Shown here: positions 39,127 through 50,780 of the stretch, piece by piece
Layout of the letters: the number at the start of each line of letters is the position of its first letter
Position numbering within the stretch: position 1 is the first letter of the stretch
NCBI RefSeq assembly: GCF_036373705.1
Contig: NC_089855.1
Location: forward strand, 50,408,329 to 50,472,328
From: Amia ocellicauda
Taxonomy: Eukaryota > Chordata > Actinopteri > Amiiformes > Amiidae
Direction: 5' to 3'
DNA: 64,000 bases
The notes under the pieces: model-generated
What the model was told of the DNA's origin: nothing
What the model saw: only the letters and a program-made list of their open reading frames with translations
Databases searched by the model: none
Program-made: the position numbers and the translations under genes

Positions 39127-40172
39127 ATGACTCGGCAAGCTCCCCAAATGCATGAACTATACTACAACCCAGCCAAGATTGGGGGTTTGGCGGGTAAGAA
39201 GGGTTTTCAAAGAGGACTCGCTGAGGCCGGCGTGAAGGTTAATGATGTGGTTGTTTCAGAATGGTTACGGGAACAAGACGCCTATACCTTACATAAACCT
39301 CTCAGGATTAACTTTAAAAGAAACCGTGTATATGCAACTGACATAGACTCACAATGGCAAATGGATCTAGTCGATATGTCAAATTTATCAAAACATAACA
39401 ATGGTCACAAATTTATGTTGATGTGTATCGATGTGTTATCAAAATATGCCTGGGCTCGCATTCTACATAATAAAACAGGTCGGTATGATAAAGGAAGACT
39501 GATAAAGGAAAAGAGTTTCTCAACAGAGAATTTCAGAATCTACTGAAGAGACACAAAATACATCATTTCACCACCGGTAATGAGCTTAAGGCATCGGTGG
39601 TGGAGAGGTTTAACCGCACCATAAAGACCAAAATGTGGAGATATTTTACAGCGGTCAACACGTTCAAGTATTTTGATAAAGTTCAGGATTTTATCGATGC
39701 TTACAACCAAGGGTATCACGCCAGTATTAAAATGAAGCCTATAGATGTTGATCAAAGTAATTCTTTTAAGGTCTATAAAAAATTATACGGCCCATTTATT
39801 AAGAAGGGGAAAACTACTTATAAGTTCAACATCGGTGATGTGGTTCGCGTTTCAAAGCTAAGGAGTACTTTTGCCAAAGGTTATGAACAAACATTTTCTG
39901 ACGAATATTTTACAGTTACCGAACAGGTGGCTAGAGACCCCCCCGTGTACCGGTTAAAAGACTATGACGGGGAGGATATAGAAGGAACGTTTTACGAAGC
40001 CGAGTTACAAAAAATTATTGTGGGTAAAGACATTGTATACAGAGTTGAAAAGATATTAGCTGAGAAAACCCAGAACCGGAAAAAATATGTGTCGGTGAAA
40101 TGGCTTGGATGGCCTGAAAAGTTCAATAGTTGGGTCCTGGAACAACAGGTTTGTGATATTCAAGCCTTATAA
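39127..40172 (+). pseudogene. Polinton integrase, broken in this copy
   Basis: Same gene as at 20616, with rve core and chromodomain parts recognisable, but broken. Copy C could not supply its own integrase. Confidence 0.88.
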
Positions 40173-40176
40173 CAAC

Positions 40177-41884
40177 ATGCCCGCTGGTGTGATGGGGTCA
40201 TTACTTTCGATACTCAAGATGGAATCAGGAGGCTTCTACGTGACTCTAACCAGTAACGCCTCTCTCGATATATACCCTAAAAATGAAATATCCAGTTACA
40301 CGGTACAATTTGGAAAATCTATAGATCTAAGGGGGTCGTGGGAAGTGGGGTTGGCGGAAATACAGTATCCTTACACTTGGGCTGTTTTACAAGATAAGGA
40401 TGCCACCTTCGCCATTTTTGACGATGTTAAAAAGAGTCAATGGACATTCACGATGCAAGGAGGTTATTATGACAATGTGGATACAATATTAGATGAGATG
40501 CATAAACAGTTCTCAGAAGGCACCCCCAACATCAAGCTATATTACAACCCTATTAAAAACAGAGTGTACAAGGTGTCAAAACCTGGTATTAGCATTCAAA
40601 CCAAAGGACAACTGGGGCGTATATTAGGGTTCTATTCTGACACAGAGAGCAGGTTCTCAGAAGTGGTGGCACCCTTCCCGGCTGACATCAGTGGCGGCTT
40701 TTACACTCTTTATGTGTATACGGATATCATAACACACCAGAGGGTCGGGGATAGCTATGTCCCCCTTTTGAGAAATGTACTTATTAAAGGTAAAAGCAAT
40801 GACATGGTCACAATTACTTATGACAAGCCACACTACGTACCAGTCTCAAAGACCCACTTTGACCATGTTTTCACAGGTGGATGTGACCCTGGGAGATCGG
40901 CTCATTAGTCAAAGCAGCAATACTTACCCCTATAGGGCCATGATGGAGTGTATCCTTAATTATAGTGAGGAGACCCTAAGCAAACAGTTCAGCCCCGGCC
41001 TTTTCTTCAAAGACACCCCGGAAGCTATGGACGACCAGGATCCAGAGGGACTCAATAAGGGTTTGCAAAAAAGAACGGCCTTTTCAACAGAAGGGAGGAC
41101 CTTTGAGCTAATGGGACATATTCATGCAGACATATTTTTCCAAGAAAAACTCATGCTCAACCGGGTAGACATTAAAATTAAAATGATCCGTAGTAAAAGT
41201 GCTTTTTGTCTGATGACCCCTGATACTGAAAAATATAAACTGACCATATTATCGGCCTCGCTGTTTGTGAAAAAAGTATCCGTCTCCCCGGCGGTTAAAC
41301 TAGGACATGCGCAGGCTTTAATGACGGCAAACGCCAAGTACCCGATCGAAAGAGTCTATATGAAAGTCCACAGTATCCCCGCAGGGACACGGGTGATGAA
41401 CCAGGAAAATCTGTTTCTAGGCCAGCTCCCAAAACAGGTTATTATAGGTCTCGTGGATAATGATGCATTTACCGGGGTTTACAACAAGAACCCCTTTAAC
41501 TTTAAACATTATAACGCGGAATTTATAGCACTGTACGTCGATGGTGTGCAGGTTCCATCCAGACCTTTTCAACCTGACTTTGAAAACGGCAACGCGGTTC
41601 GTGAATATTACAGTCTAGTACTGGCTACGGGTCGCCATCTCAAGGATCAACCTCTGCTGATCGATCGCCGGGAATACTGCAGCGGTTACACCCTGTACGG
41701 TTTCAACCTGACCCCTGACGAAGAGTGTGGACAACATTTTTCACTGATGAAGACGGGCAATATGCGTTTGGAGATGCGTTTCAAGCAGCCTCTACCACGC
41801 ACTGTAAATATGGTCGTGTATGCTGTGTTTGACAACATTATTGAGGTGAATCAGAGGAGAAACGTTCTGTATGATTATTATTAA
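40177..41884 (+). pseudogene. Capsid block (minor and major capsid genes), broken
   Basis: Same block as at 21712, with the break shared with copy B. Minor capsid front and major capsid back are both recognisable. Confidence 0.85.
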
Positions 41885-42443
41885 AATGAACACTAGAGAG
41901 CTCAACCACATCATGAATGCCCTGGACGGCTCACGGAAAGTGTTTCAAGGAGTCTACGCCTGCGACCAGCTGCCTAAATTTAAGATCAAGAATTTACCTG
42001 CAATGTACATAATCAACACACACCCTAAAAATATGCCCGGAGAACATTGGCTGGCTATTTATCTAAGGGAGGACCGCCGTGGGGAATTTTTTGATTCCTA
42101 TGGAAACCCCCCGGATTTCAGACCTTTCCCTCGGAAGATCAATAACTTTCTGCTCAACAACTGTCAAGAAACCATTTACAGCGGTCGTCAAGTACAAAGT
42201 CTTCAGACCTTCACTTGTGGTCAACACTGTGTGTTTTTCTTATATCATAGATCTAAAGGAAGGTCATACCCCGATATTATGTCCTTGTACAGTGAGGATT
42301 TAGGCCAAAATGATAAAAATGTGGCAGAGTTTGTCAGGACACTGTGGACCCCCCCTTATAACACAATTACTTACGACCCTAGCCAGCCATGTATACAGAT
42401 GGGGTGTTCTTGTGAGGATTTTAAAAGATATCATGCGTGTTAA
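41871..42443 (+). CDS. Adenain-like maturation protease
   Basis: Open frame like that of copy A, with GEHWLAIYL, FFDSYG and TCGQHC catalytic segments. Agrees with copy A rather than B through the middle. Confidence 0.9.
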   Translation: MIIIKMNTRELNHIMNALDGSRKVFQGVYACDQLPKFKIKNLPAMYIINTHPKNMPGEHWLAIYLREDRRGEFFDSYGNPPDFRPFPRKINNFLLNNCQETIYSGRQVQSLQTFTCGQHCVFFLYHRSKGRSYPDIMSLYSEDLGQNDKNVAEFVRTLWTPPYNTITYDPSQPCIQMGCSCEDFKRYHAC

Positions 42444-42621
42444 AGTGAAAAAATAATGAAAACAGCCTTTGAATCATTAGTTTTGTTTTTATTCAACACA
42501 AATCTTATACAAAGCAGGGTTATGTTATAAATAAATGTACAACATTTGAAAATAAAAATAAAAAATAAAAAAATTGTTTGTCGGTTCCTTATTTACAGGG
42601 GAGACAAATAAAAACATGAGA
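42444..42621. terminator. Convergent poly(A) region, copy C
   Basis: Same A/T-rich gap with AATAAA-type signals on both strands. Confidence 0.6.
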
Positions 42622-43365
42622 TTAATAAGCTTCCCAACGATGGATAGATCCTGAGGAGGGTTGCTCAACACGGTCAGAGTAATGAGATATCGGCGTCAGA
42701 TCAGTCACCACCTCTTTACACAGACGGATTTTTTGTCGCATTTCCTGGTTAGGGACTGTTGATTGGGGCATGTTCAGACAGGCCATCGCCTGTAGGAAAG
42801 CATTCCAGCCTACAGGTCGGCGACTATCGGGTACCTTATTAGTGCTAGTGACACTCTTCAACAAATCAAACATGTGTGAACCTTTGATCAGTTGTCCTTT
42901 AAAAACAAATTCACCCTGTTCATTCCAAGTCGTTACCCGCGGTTTCTGAACCATTTTGTGCAGAATATATTCTGCATGTCTTTTGCTTCTGGCCGGCATG
43001 TTTCTCAAAACATCCGTTACAACATCTCCCTCTGAACTCTCAACAGGTTCGGGCACCGCAACATCTTTATCAACCGTACCCCCCGCATCAGTCCCAGAAC
43101 CATTTTCTTGAGAGGCCATGGTTAAAGTTAAAATGTTTTGATCTTTTTCACCCTGTCTAACCAGACGGAGGTAGCGCTGTAACGTGTTGCTATACATCTG
43201 GGCTTTGGAATACTGATTTAAATCGGCCCTGGCCAGTATAGCTTTCATTTCAGAGTCCAGGTTGTTTTCGGCCATTTGTCTAATGGGCTCTGGCCCGACA
43301 ACATTTTTTCTCAGTTTCTCAAGCTGCTCCTGAGGGATCAAAAACATTTTCTGAGCATATTCCAT
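42622..43365 (-). CDS. Conserved Polinton virion-type protein, 247 aa
   Basis: Same as at 2113; open frame, at most one or two residue differences. Confidence 0.75.
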   Translation of the reverse strand: MEYAQKMFLIPQEQLEKLRKNVVGPEPIRQMAENNLDSEMKAILARADLNQYSKAQMYSNTLQRYLRLVRQGEKDQNILTLTMASQENGSGTDAGGTVDKDVAVPEPVESSEGDVVTDVLRNMPARSKRHAEYILHKMVQKPRVTTWNEQGEFVFKGQLIKGSHMFDLLKSVTSTNKVPDSRRPVGWNAFLQAMACLNMPQSTVPNQEMRQKIRLCKEVVTDLTPISHYSDRVEQPSSGSIHRWEAY

Positions 43366-43367
43366 TA

Positions 43368-43703
43368 TTAACCCACTCTGGAAGCTAGAAGACTGGTTAG
43401 GAAAGGCACGGCTATGCTCAACAGCGGTCCTATAAAACCTCCGGTTTGATTAATCTTCTTTCTTTTTCTTTTAATAGAATACTTCTTATTAGCGATGATC
43501 TTGATAACCGCTTTTTGTTTTTTGAGTTTAGAATGTTGAGAAGGGGTTAGGGGTATATTACCGCGTAAGATGTTAAAAGCTATTTCACACAGGGTCTCGA
43601 TCAAATCCGAGGGGGCCCCTGCCAGCACAGCTTTCCTATGGCGCGGGCTCCCCTCAAATAACATTTGCAAAAGCGGCAGATTTCTTTTAATCCGAACAGA
43701 CAT
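43368..43703 (-). CDS. Small basic core-type protein, 111 aa
   Basis: Same as at 2859; identical product. Confidence 0.75.
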   Translation of the reverse strand: MSVRIKRNLPLLQMLFEGSPRHRKAVLAGAPSDLIETLCEIAFNILRGNIPLTPSQHSKLKKQKAVIKIIANKKYSIKRKRKKINQTGGFIGPLLSIAVPFLTSLLASRVG

Positions 43704-43709
43704 TCTTAT

Positions 43710-44381
43710 TTATTTCCTTTTCTTTAGCACATACACTGCCGGCCAATCGGGCGGGCACAAACCTGTTCTGAGGCGAAAGTCTTCTGGGGTTTGTGCTTTT
43801 AAGTCCACAATCAAGTACCCGTAGGGTTTTTTGGTGGCATCCTCAAATGCCTCCAAAAAGAATTTGGTCTGGTTAGGGTACATTTGACGAGCCAAGACGG
43901 TGACCTGTAGTTTATCTCTGGGGTTTTTAAAAAGAATTATATAATTGGCATTTAAATTAATAGTGCGGCTTTTTTTACCTTGAAAAAATAGATTTTGAAC
44001 TAAATAAATAATACTTAAATTCCTATGATGAGTGTACTTTGTGAAAGCTTTTTCCACTTCACTGTTGTCACCGGCCTGCTCCATCAGGTCATCAAGGATC
44101 ACTAGATTAGTTTGTCCGGGCGGGAACAGGTCATCGTCACACAACGAGGCGGGGAGACCTTGCACAAATTTCAGATTATTTTTTTTTGATGCCAAATCAT
44201 CGTAGAGAGGTTGCCAGCAAGAGTAACACCACACTATGTTGTCAAGAGCTTGGGACACGGTTGCGTCCACATCTTCTATGATGTTCTTTATAAGATAGCT
44301 CTTACTCGAATTGGAGGGACCGGCTATAATACAGGAGAAAGGGTGTTGAAGTCTGTTATCAAAACCACTGCTAATATCCAT
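43710..44381 (-). CDS. Packaging ATPase (A32-like)
   Basis: Same 223-residue frame as at 3201, uninterrupted. A32-like family by its P-loop region and LVILDDLM Walker B. Confidence 0.88.
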   Translation of the reverse strand: MDISSGFDNRLQHPFSCIIAGPSNSSKSYLIKNIIEDVDATVSQALDNIVWCYSCWQPLYDDLASKKNNLKFVQGLPASLCDDDLFPPGQTNLVILDDLMEQAGDNSEVEKAFTKYTHHRNLSIIYLVQNLFFQGKKSRTINLNANYIILFKNPRDKLQVTVLARQMYPNQTKFFLEAFEDATKKPYGYLIVDLKAQTPEDFRLRTGLCPPDWPAVYVLKKRK

Positions 44382-47300
44382 AAGGCAGAGTGGTATAATC
44401 AGTCTTCAACACTCTTTTATTGTACACCACCCTGAACCGTTTGTTTAGTGATCTATTTTCCAATGTGTACCCCTTTTTATTGTGATAGATCTGATTTCCG
44501 GCTGTAATAATCTCGCGAGGAGGCGCGTCTTTCTCGGTTACAAAACTTTGTACCAGGGTCGTCAGAGACTTGATGTTAATGAGCTTGTTGTTACAATGGT
44601 TCAGAGTGAAACCCTTAACTTTCATACAGGTCTTACCCGCAGCCGTTCTGTATGCGTAAGTCTTAGGACCCCCTGAAACAAACTCCACTATGTGGTCCTG
44701 AGGATCTAGCTCGCTCGTTAACTCCCCAAGGTAGTCCCCGAGGGGAGGGACCCAATCCCCTGGCCTGGTGACAAAGATTACAGAGTCAGTATCATGATAG
44801 AGCGTGCGTTCCTGCAGCTGATCCATTAAGTTGTACAGATCAAGCCGGGCGTAAGCCGTGGTAAAAACCGCTATGAAAACATTAACGTTTCCCTGTTTGG
44901 TGGGGAAATCTTTAGGGGCCCTCCACTGGACCTGTGCCACGTGGTCATTTAAGAATTGAAAGTGTGATACTGCATGTTGTTTGGAAAAGATAAATTCTAT
45001 AAACTGTTCAGGGGTTTTAATAAAGGTTGTGTTTAGACTGTTATTTCTTTCCCCAAACTTACCCCACAGACTGTTTAAAATCAGTTTGGACATTTGTCTC
45101 TTGGCGGGGTTTACAGTTATGTTCCCCGGCTCTAGACGGATCCCTTCCTTTTCAAAATATTGCTGAACGTACCGCTCTTTGGCAGCGGAGTCAACACACC
45201 ATGAGGGATAGCCCGATGCCTCCTGTTTCCCTTTCAGATGGGTCATAATGTACTCAGCAAAAAGAGTATCAGATTTTTCAGAAAAATGCCAAACCTCATA
45301 CACCTTACCGACTCTGTAACCTTTCTCCACCGCCTTGTCAAGCTCAATGCTACACCAGACACCCGTCAGCGCTCTCTCGTCATCACTGTGCAGACAAGAG
45401 GTATTTTGATTTTCAGTTTCCACACACGTTCTACACAGAGGGAACATCAATTTTCCCGAACACCTGTAAGGCAACACGGGTAGGAACAGCTCACGAGGAG
45501 GGTACATGGTGACTTTGATCAAACCAAAGTACTGTCCGATTTCGAGAAAGTCACGATAAACAATTGTTGGATGCCCCACCGGGTACATTTTGGTCTTGTT
45601 GACATAAGGGTACAGACTGGTGAAATCATAGTAATCTACTCTCTCACCCTCCTTTACCTCATAATGTAAACAGAGGGCGTTGGTACGACCCCCAAATAAC
45701 GCATCCCTGGGCTCTAGACGTTCAGGAAAGTCCAAGGTTTCCATAAGCCGTTGTACCCCCACATCCTGTTGCTTCAGGGTCGTCCACGCGTGTTCCCAAA
45801 TCACCAGTACATTCAAACCATAGGTGTTTTTTAAAGTTTCAATTCGTTCCTGGAAATCATAGTACATATCACCGCAGAGTTTTTGTGTTACGGGGTTAAA
45901 GGTGTTTGGGTCGAAGCACTGAGGACAGCCATGGTAAATACAACCAGCAAACTCATAAGCGGTACGCCGCCCGGACACGTCGCTAAAACCGTCTAAGTAG
46001 TAAGGACCCATTTTGACTTCCCCTTGATTTAAAGCATGTCTGATGAAGATGTTATCCCGGGCACTCAGATATTCCAGCCACTGTATGGAGACAGTCGAAA
46101 AGTTCTTTTGTCTAGCACGATAGTTGTCAGAAGTGGTGTCCGCTATAGTGTTTTTCTGCAAGAAATTGGATCGATACATTTTCATGCAGAGAGACGCTAT
46201 GGTCACACTTTGCAAAGGGTCGAGACCCGACGTGTTGATAACCTCGGTGCGGAAACGCAAACAGGCTTCTATAAGGATCACCACATCATTTTTACAATAA
46301 GCGGCCATCTCTTCTCGGAAATCAAAAACACCCCCCTTAACCGTATTGTACCATTTAAAGAATTCCTCCCTCTCATGAGACATCATAGTATCAACCCCAT
46401 AATAAGAGGCGGGCGGGTAGGACCCTCGATAATTTTGAGTGTCCTTAGTATTAAAAAAATGGCAGAACCAACCTTTCTTCTGAGCCTCAAAACCCAGAGC
46501 TTTAGGCAAAGCGCTCAATTTCATGGGGAGGAAATTTAACGAGTCTATGTAACGTTGGTTGAAAGCCTCGTCGGTGAAACACATGATCTTGCTACCCTGA
46601 GCTATTATTTTTGGGGTCACCCCATTTTCCACCAGATACTTCATCAATATGTAAGAATCATAACCCTTAGCATTGTGGGCAATAAATGTGTAATTGAGGT
46701 ATTTTGGACCGCGATACCGCGTAAAGAAATCCCTGACACAACTCTCACCGCTAGCTGACCACTCACAATCCAACATGTCAATACAGTGTATATAATTAGC
46801 AACATGGACCCCGTTTTCTTGCCGGCATTCAAAATCAAAAAAGACATACCGGTTGTGCGGCGGCTCCTTTTTAACCGGCTGAATAAAGCACTGGTGTTCA
46901 GACCCCGGGGTTAAATCCGCATTACAGATCCTACATCTCGGTTCCAGACATTTGTGTGGTTTTACCTCATGAAAACAGTACTGGAGGCAACACTGCGGGC
47001 AATATTTAGTTTGATCACAATAACTCCGTTTTTTAACCCCCTCAGCAGCGGCCCTCTGCACCTTATGTTCGGAAAAACAGAACGCGGAGAGACAAATCCT
47101 TAAGCAATCTTTACATCGGATGGTAGGGGCCAAACCCTTACGACATTGCGGATTGAAACAGACGTTACAGTAACCGTCACAGCGGTGCTTAAGCTTATCA
47201 TTGAAGGCCTTATAACACCAATGACAAACATACGAACAACCCAAAAAAGCCGTCAAACTCTTTATTCCAAAGTAATGACTATCACTTAGGAAGAGAAACA

Positions 47301-48408
47301 GTGTCTGTGTATGGGTTTCAGGATGTGTCTGAAATTTCACAAATACTTCCTTTACCTCACAACGGTACCACACAACAATTTTTAAAGACAACAACTCCTC
47401 AAACATGGCAATGTCTGAAAAGGCAACCATCTGTTGAGAGTTTAAGCCGGCCCTCTGATGAAGCATTAAAGCCTCTTGCATAGCTTGGGGTTCAGGCATG
47501 TCGGGGGTGAGTAGTTTTATTAAACTGTAAGCAAAACAGAGCTTATTGTCCCCATTGGAACTCACCACTAATTGCCTGAGCTTGTTCCTAATTATGTCGT
47601 TCTTCAAGCATTTCGACAGTCTTCTAAGCGCCCCACCCTCAGGGTTAGGAACCACATTCATTACCAGAGACAGACTTTCATCAGCTAAGATGGATGCGTT
47701 ACTTTGCAATAACGCTTCGATTTTAGCCAGAAATTCATCAACATCTAAATTATCTCCACTCAGCATTACAGATAGGTTGCTAAACAAATCATCCCCTCTG
47801 AGTTCTAACTGTACAACATCTCGAGGTCTGACCCTTTCAGCAACCTGTTCAAGCATGTTTTGCAAGGCCTCGTGTATGTTGACAAATATTTCTGCATAAT
47901 TGTCACAATTTAAAAGTTCTGCAAAATTAAAACGCTGAATCATTTCAAAATTGTTATAGGCCGGTCTATCTATAATCACGGGATCACTGGTACTTTTGGA
48001 CACATCATCATTTTGAACAAAGCCTTCAACCCCTACATTCTCACAGAGCATGTCATCCACAGCCTTATCAGTCTCAGAACCCTCCACATTCCGAACACCC
48101 CCACCGCTGACATCTACAAAACCCCCTTTTTGAGGAGGCTCATTTAAAGCCTGTAAAAGTCCTTCAAAGACATCCACCCGGTTAATGTCAAGACCCTCCT
48201 CTATAGTGACGGCTGCTTCTGCCGCCGTACTGTGTTCTAATTGTCTCAAATCATTTATAATAGGGGCAGAATTTGGTCGGGGTAGCGTCTCCAAAGCCTC
48301 CACCATTTCAAACAAATCGGGGTGAACTAGGGGTTGAACCTCTATAAGCGCTACCGTTGGGAGGTGGTTATTTAGATCATTGACCATCTGTAACAGGTCG
48401 GGGTTCAC
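44371..48408 (-). CDS. Family B DNA polymerase
   Basis: Same 1345-residue frame as at 3862. Catalytic motifs of both domains are visible. Slightly more residue differences than between A and B. Confidence 0.95.
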   Translation of the reverse strand: MNPDLLQMVNDLNNHLPTVALIEVQPLVHPDLFEMVEALETLPRPNSAPIINDLRQLEHSTAAEAAVTIEEGLDINRVDVFEGLLQALNEPPQKGGFVDVSGGGVRNVEGSETDKAVDDMLCENVGVEGFVQNDDVSKSTSDPVIIDRPAYNNFEMIQRFNFAELLNCDNYAEIFVNIHEALQNMLEQVAERVRPRDVVQLELRGDDLFSNLSVMLSGDNLDVDEFLAKIEALLQSNASILADESLSLVMNVVPNPEGGALRRLSKCLKNDIIRNKLRQLVVSSNGDNKLCFAYSLIKLLTPDMPEPQAMQEALMLHQRAGLNSQQMVAFSDIAMFEELLSLKIVVWYRCEVKEVFVKFQTHPETHTQTLFLFLSDSHYFGIKSLTAFLGCSYVCHWCYKAFNDKLKHRCDGYCNVCFNPQCRKGLAPTIRCKDCLRICLSAFCFSEHKVQRAAAEGVKKRSYCDQTKYCPQCCLQYCFHEVKPHKCLEPRCRICNADLTPGSEHQCFIQPVKKEPPHNRYVFFDFECRQENGVHVANYIHCIDMLDCEWSASGESCVRDFFTRYRGPKYLNYTFIAHNAKGYDSYILMKYLVENGVTPKIIAQGSKIMCFTDEAFNQRYIDSLNFLPMKLSALPKALGFEAQKKGWFCHFFNTKDTQNYRGSYPPASYYGVDTMMSHEREEFFKWYNTVKGGVFDFREEMAAYCKNDVVILIEACLRFRTEVINTSGLDPLQSVTIASLCMKMYRSNFLQKNTIADTTSDNYRARQKNFSTVSIQWLEYLSARDNIFIRHALNQGEVKMGPYYLDGFSDVSGRRTAYEFAGCIYHGCPQCFDPNTFNPVTQKLCGDMYYDFQERIETLKNTYGLNVLVIWEHAWTTLKQQDVGVQRLMETLDFPERLEPRDALFGGRTNALCLHYEVKEGERVDYYDFTSLYPYVNKTKMYPVGHPTIVYRDFLEIGQYFGLIKVTMYPPRELFLPVLPYRCSGKLMFPLCRTCVETENQNTSCLHSDDERALTGVWCSIELDKAVEKGYRVGKVYEVWHFSEKSDTLFAEYIMTHLKGKQEASGYPSWCVDSAAKERYVQQYFEKEGIRLEPGNITVNPAKRQMSKLILNSLWGKFGERNNSLNTTFIKTPEQFIEFIFSKQHAVSHFQFLNDHVAQVQWRAPKDFPTKQGNVNVFIAVFTTAYARLDLYNLMDQLQERTLYHDTDSVIFVTRPGDWVPPLGDYLGELTSELDPQDHIVEFVSGGPKTYAYRTAAGKTCMKVKGFTLNHCNNKLINIKSLTTLVQSFVTEKDAPPREIITAGNQIYHNKKGYTLENRSLNKRFRVVYNKRVLKTDYTTLPYGY

Positions 48409-48608
48409 GGTAAGTCTGGTAATTCACATTCTATCGGTGGTGATTGGGGGTTATTTAAATCATTTATCATTTGTAATAGTTCCTGGTTCATTGGGACATC
48501 AGAGGAGTTCACAACAGGGCCGAGGGTGTTCTCTCGGGAAGGTCTTTTTGGGGCCCTAACTTGTTCATAATCTTTTAGTTTGTGAGTTCTTTTACCAAGT
48601 CCGGACAT
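48405..48608 (-). CDS. Small protein upstream of PolB, 67 aa
   Basis: Same product as at 7896 and same overlap with the polymerase frame. Confidence 0.6.
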   Translation of the reverse strand: MSGLGKRTHKLKDYEQVRAPKRPSRENTLGPVVNSSDVPMNQELLQMINDLNNPQSPPIECELPDLP

Positions 48609-48671
48609 TTTTTTTATTTTTTATTTTTCCAACAACCCACAATAGTAAGGCGTTTTGTATCTATTAAAACA

Positions 48672-50707
48672 TTAAATACGGTACAATTCGTTAGTAAGGG
48701 TATTAATAAGGGTGTTTTGGCTCTCTATCACAAGGTTTTGCCCCACTAACACAAGTCTTTGATTTAGTAACAAGGTATGTAGCAACTCATGCCGACCTTC
48801 AGGAAGTAGCTCCGGGGGATGGTGTCCTGGCTCAGCTGCAAAGGATGGTCGCTCCGGTAAATCTCGGTCGAAGGAGGCAGGGAGCGAGCGTATACTCACG
48901 GACGGAGACCAAGAAGGCCTTTGCGGTGACACCCTGGCCAATCGCGGTGTACTGTTCAGCGTTTCTGTAGCCAAGAAACGGGGCTGGGGGGACGATGTTG
49001 AAACCAGTCCGTCGTTGGGTGGTGTGTCAACCCTGACTGATGGCGACCCCTGAGGTTGTTGGTTGCCTGTATTTGTTCCGCCCGACAATGCGGCGGGCTG
49101 AATCTGGATTGTTGAATTACCCCCAGAAGGCTGTGGCCTGAGTAGATGTTGGGGGGTCTCCAAGACCACCGTGGGGGATCCTCTCGGTGATCTCTCCGGG
49201 GAAGATGTTTGATCCCACTTAGACGGGGTAATTGTCCTCAATAGCTCATCCACAGAATGACTATCCCAAGAGTCTTGGGAAGAATAAAAATATACATTAC
49301 ATTTACATCTTTAAACGGCGACAGAAATCAAACTTAAAACAACATGCCCAGGACCTTCAAAACCTTTAGCTTTTTTAGACCTTTGAAAATAGGCTTAGAC
49401 ATTCACTACAACGCCTTATTATTTACAGACAATATATTTATTAGGACTTGATAATAAATGTAAAACAGAGAAGCCTCTGTAAATAAACTGTTTCTTAAAT
49501 GTAATATTGTTAATAAAACACTTTTTATACACACACACACCACATTTCATTTTTAAACGAACCTTCCAAGTGTAAACGCTTCCTGATCCCGGGACTTCCT
49601 GTTTCACAAACGTTTTCACGATCTGTTTAAATATTAAATACAATGAACACCTTCAAGCCTTTTCCTACAGCCACTTTAAAACAGAAGTATAATTGCGGGA
49701 GATAAGCCAAACAACTTACTAAAACCTTTCGGACAGCTTTACTTCCTAACCAGACGGTCGGGCAATCGGTCATTTCTAAACACATGCCCCAGAAACAAGC
49801 CTAGACCTGTCCGGACTTCTAAAGATCTTTCCCAGAACCCCCAAGACCTACAGGAAATGGGCACCCCTCGCTTAAATATTAGCCCTCAACGGGCAAACAA
49901 AACCCTTTTAAAAACATTAAAGTTTGAAAGATCTTACTTACCTCCAAAGAATAATCGTTTCTTATGTTTTTCAGCTGGTTTAGCTTTTTGCACTTCTGTG
50001 AAGGTAAGAGACATGTTTAACCTTTAACCACCCCGCTTTATAAAAAGCTTTAACCTCTTACAAGCGGCAGATATATACTCACCGCTATCAGATACAGGGG
50101 CTGACGGCCTTTCAGATTCTTGAAAGGTTACGGTTCTCGAAGGTAAAACTAAACAAGCCCTCGATGTGGAAGGCCTTTCGTTGTCTCGAACCACGTTTCT
50201 TAATACTGTTAGAAAGGATATTTTTTAAAATTAACAAAACGGGCCTCAAACATCTTACAGAAACGTTATACAAACAAACAGGGGTTTAGTTCTTACCCGG
50301 TCGGCAGACAGCCTGTCTAGGGACAACCACTTCTCTTGGTTGATCCTCGGAGACATTAATCACAGGCCTTTCGATAGTTTCTGTGTAATTAAAGAGACCG
50401 CCATTAATATATATTAAAACGTTTTCATAACTCTAATGAGCCGCTTCAAAACACAACCACACACCCATACATAAGAACCCTTGAGCGCAAACACAAAAAT
50501 CTTACCGTCGTTGTTCCAGATGATCTCCTCAGCGTTGGGAATTAACTCCTGTTGACTGGCTGAAAAATAATTTTACAGAACTTAAAACAGATGTTATAAC
50601 CTTATTTACAATACATGCCCACAACCCGCTCTGAGTCAATGAAAATAATCTGAAGACTTACCTAAAAACTCGTTTAAATCGAAGTCGTTGATGTTGTTTC
50701 CGGACAT
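48672..50707 (-). CDS. Spliced Polinton gene, about seven exons
   Basis: Equivalent of 8163-10198, with block spacing and splice signals kept. ATG at 50707. Confidence 0.68.
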
Positions 50708-50772
50708 TGTTGATCTTTAGGCTTAAATCGAAAGGTCAGTATGAGTCTGTCGAGCTGAAGACCAGACCTTCA

Positions 50773-50780
50773 TACTTATA
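50773..50780 (-). promoter_or_regulatory. TATA box of the spliced gene, copy C
   Basis: TATAAGTA on the minus strand at the same spacing as in the other copies. Confidence 0.55.
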